NCBI GenBank assembly: GCA_965205155.1
Contig: OZ242033.1
Location: 1,488,001 to 1,552,000, forward strand
Direction of reading: 5' to 3'
Length of the DNA: 64,000 nucleotides
Source of the DNA: Aldehydirespirator sp965205155
Lineage (GTDB): Bacteria; Actinomycetota; Acidimicrobiia; Acidimicrobiales; Aldehydirespiratoraceae
The notes below the pieces were generated by a model. The model was given only the letters and a program-made list of their open reading frames with translations, was not told the origin of the DNA and ran no database searches. The translations under genes and the position numbers were made by a program. Below are positions 62,356 to 64,000 of the stretch, piece by piece. Position 1 is the first letter of the stretch; every line of letters starts with the position of its first letter.

Positions 62356-62423
62356 AACGCAACCCTATGGCCTGGGACAGTGGACCATCAGGTCGAGGCC
62401 TCCTCGAAGCCGGCTCCGGAAGA

Positions 62424-62453
62424 GACGTACCCTATCATTTGATAGGTTACGTC
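62424..62453. promoter_or_regulatory. TetR-type operator before the ureohydrolase genes
   Basis: CCTATCATTTGATAGG (62431-62446) lies within a 30-bp dyad GACGTA...TACGTC. It is nearly the same as the perfect palindrome at 63202-63217. It sits between the tetR stop and the ureohydrolase promoter, centred about 83 nt upstream of that start. Confidence 0.65.
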
Positions 62454-63113
62454 TCAGAGGCCGGGCTGGGTTCGTAGGTGCTCGACCATGGCTAGGCCCT
62501 TGGAACGCAGGTCGTCGCAGTTGGCGTGGGCCGGAAGAAGGGCACGCAGGGCGAGGGACGCGACCTGGTCGGCGAACTCGGACGGGTCGACGTCGCCGCG
62601 CCGGCGGGCGTCGATCAGTACGCCCTCGATGAGCCAGTCCACCCCGCGGCTCGCGAAGTCGGAGTCCAACTCCATGAGGTCACCGGCGGCGGTGCCCTCG
62701 GCGATCAACGCGGCCTGGGCGGCCATGATCCTCTCCCACAGGGCGCGCTCGTCGGCCAGAGCCGGTTCGTTGAGAACCTCGGCGGTGGTGGTGCAGGTGA
62801 AGTCGTAGGGAGCGGAGATCATTCGCCGCACCTCCAGGAATACTGCGCAGAACAGCCGGGCCGCGGCCGAGCCGCGCTGGTTCCGGGCCGCCTCGAAGAT
62901 GCGGATACTGGTCTCGAACTCGAGCCTCTGCAGTTCGGCCATGATCTCGGCCTTCGATGAGAAGTGATGGAACAGCGACGGCTGGCGGATCCCCACCGCG
63001 TCGGCGATGTCGCGCGTCGAGGTCGCGTGGAAGCCCCGAACGGCGAACAGATGCGAGGCCACACGCAGGATCTGATCTCGGGTGGGAACGTTGCGATCCG
63101 CCGTGTCAGACAA
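62454..63113 (-). CDS. TetR-family transcriptional regulator
   Basis: 219 residues from TTG 63113, which follows AGGAAGG; an ATG at 63233 lies past the operator and is less likely. HTH: GFHATSTRDIADAVGIRQPSLFHHFSSKAEIM, followed by a helical ligand domain. It probably represses both its own gene (palindrome at 63202-63217) and the ureohydrolase/NicX-like genes (dyad at 62424-62453), releasing when a substrate binds. The inducer is unknown. Confidence 0.88.
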   Translation of the reverse strand: MSDTADRNVPTRDQILRVASHLFAVRGFHATSTRDIADAVGIRQPSLFHHFSSKAEIMAELQRLEFETSIRIFEAARNQRGSAAARLFCAVFLEVRRMISAPYDFTCTTTAEVLNEPALADERALWERIMAAQAALIAEGTAAGDLMELDSDFASRGVDWLIEGVLIDARRRGDVDPSEFADQVASLALRALLPAHANCDDLRSKGLAMVEHLRTQPGL

Positions 63114-63201
63114 GTCCGCTTCCTTCCTCGGTCGGGCCGCCGGGGCCGGCGCCGTCCTCAAGGCTCGCACAAAGGCTTGCAGAAGCGGCACTTGACGGGG
63201 G

Positions 63202-63217
63202 CCTATCATATGATAGG
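63202..63217. promoter_or_regulatory. Perfect TetR-type operator upstream of the regulator gene
   Basis: CCTATCATATGATAGG is a perfect 16-bp palindrome ~90 nt upstream of the TTG start. A half site CCTATCA follows at 63226. It shares both arms with the operator at 62431-62446. Confidence 0.7.
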
Positions 63218-63290
63218 GTAGATGACCTATCAAATGACACGGGAGTCCCGGGGGAGCTGGCTGCTCGATCAGTGATGTCGTTGGAGTTCC

Positions 63291-64000
63291 CTAGGTCCCG
63301 AGACGAGACAGGAGGCGGTCGAGGATCTCGTCGAGCACTGCCGCGGACGTGCCGAAATTGAGGCGCACGTGGCCGTGGCCGTTGGTGCCGAACTCGGTGC
63401 CCTCCGACACCGCGACGCCGGCTTGTTCCAGCAGCCGGGCCGCGGGCGCCTCGCCCAGACCGCAGGCCGACAGGTCCAGCCAGCCCAGGAAGGTTGAGTC
63501 GGGTCGGTGGAAGCGGGCGGCCTGAGCCTCCGCGGCCAGTCGTTCCGCCAACTGGTCGCGCCGCTCCGCCAGGTAGGGGACGAGTCCGTCGGCCCAGGCT
63601 CCTCCGTGTCGCCAGGCCGCGATGGTGGCGTCCATGCCGGTGCGGGCCGCGTGGCCGAGCAGCAGAGGCGGGTGGCCTTCGCGCACCCGCCGCCGCAGGT
63701 CCCGGTCGGCGTAGGCCATCACTGCGCAGCGCAGTCCCGATATGGAGAACGTCTTGGCCGGGGAGGTGACCGTCACCACCCGCTCGGCTGCGCCGGCGAT
63801 CGACAGCATGGGCACGAACGGCGACGATGAGTCCGGGTACACGAGGTCTGCGTGGATCTCGTCGGACACCACGTAGAAGTCGTAGGCGTGGGCCAGCTCC
63901 ACGACCCGGGTCAGGACCTCCCGGTCGGCCACCCATCCGGTGGGGTTGTGGGGATGGCACCACAGCAGCACCCGGGCGTGGGGCTCCCGCCGGACCAGGG
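63291..64000 (-). CDS. PatB/MalY-type aminotransferase (C-terminal part, cut by window edge)
   Basis: At least 236 residues; the N-terminal third lies beyond 64000. CHPHNPTGWV, VVSDEIHADLVYP and the PLP-lysine segment SPAKTFSISGLRCAV are typical of class I/II aminotransferases of the PatB/MalY cystathionine beta-lyase branch. It would cleave C-S bonds of cystathionine or related amino acids. It ends ~180 nt before the tetR start and is on the same strand. Confidence 0.85.
   Translation of the reverse strand, partial: LVRREPHARVLLWCHPHNPTGWVADREVLTRVVELAHAYDFYVVSDEIHADLVYPDSSSPFVPMLSIAGAAERVVTVTSPAKTFSISGLRCAVMAYADRDLRRRVREGHPPLLLGHAARTGMDATIAAWRHGGAWADGLVPYLAERRDQLAERLAAEAQAARFHRPDSTFLGWLDLSACGLGEAPAARLLEQAGVAVSEGTEFGTNGHGHVRLNFGTSAAVLDEILDRLLSRLGT

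Overview
The window reads as a chromosome segment of a high-GC, aerobic, Gram-positive-type bacterium. Gene style (GTG starts, NADP-type icd, SulP, SCP2-like and acyl-CoA/crotonase proteins, septum-formation lipoprotein, YcaQ-like glycosylase) and a repeated leaderless promoter grammar (TANNNT, 6-9 nt, then ATG/GTG) point to Actinomycetota. An Acidimicrobiia-like, possibly marine or host-associated lineage is my best guess, but no rRNA gene is present to confirm it.

Layout. 1-3100: an AT-richer accessory patch with a MazEF-like toxin-antitoxin pair and a pentapeptide-repeat/FRG-domain gene broken by one in-frame TAG. 3100-15350: housekeeping genes (crotonase, SDR, PlsC-like acyltransferase, icd, heterodimeric ABC exporter, mdh, Fpg/Nei glycosylase, SulP, desaturase). 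15355-23091: a C1/methylamine region with a tandem-ACT protein, a UGSC-family selenoprotein whose Sec codon is an internal TGA, its partner gene, an MttB-family methyltransferase, a Rieske oxygenase and a two-domain dimethylglycine/sarcosine dehydrogenase-like enzyme. 23100-28600: small membrane proteins and an accessory patch (HigA-DprA pair, XRE/ImmA-PIN pair, GFA protein). 28836-38995: betA-like choline dehydrogenase, a 49-residue small protein, metY, hydrolase, MFS and a peptide-type ABC importer without an ATPase gene. 39028-45476 (minus strand): a corrinoid methyl-transfer operon (corrinoid protein, DUF1638, 'virulence factor' protein, MtrH/AcsE-like pterin methyltransferase, ASKHA/2Fe-2S reactivase, second MttB). 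45695-55817: leuS, YcaQ-like protein, NUDIX, lipoprotein, aquaporin, amidohydrolase, tag and a split TPP decarboxylase. 55818-57576: tandem repeats and a DUF433/VapC45-type pair with a frameshifted toxin. 57745-64000: acyl-CoA dehydrogenase-like flavoprotein, class III aminotransferase, NicX/M29-like protein, ureohydrolase, TetR regulator flanked by matching operators, and a truncated PatB/MalY aminotransferase.

How the genes may work together (inference). BetA could make glycine betaine from choline. The Rieske enzyme (GbcA-like) and the FAD/GcvT enzyme would demethylate betaine and dimethylglycine with oxygen, passing one-carbon units to folate. The MttB/corrinoid/pterin methyltransferase operon would do a cobalamin-dependent demethylation of a quaternary or tertiary amine into the same folate pool. 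A nearly identical 16-nt element lies in front of both C1 regions, which hints at co-regulation.

The most notable non-gene structure is a set of dispersed intergenic repeats: a ~120-bp element in four copies, a 47-bp palindrome in two copies, and a 49-bp nested hairpin in two copies whose inner loop differs while its stem is kept. Several self-consistent operator/promoter pairs are also visible (TetR, XRE, CRP-like).
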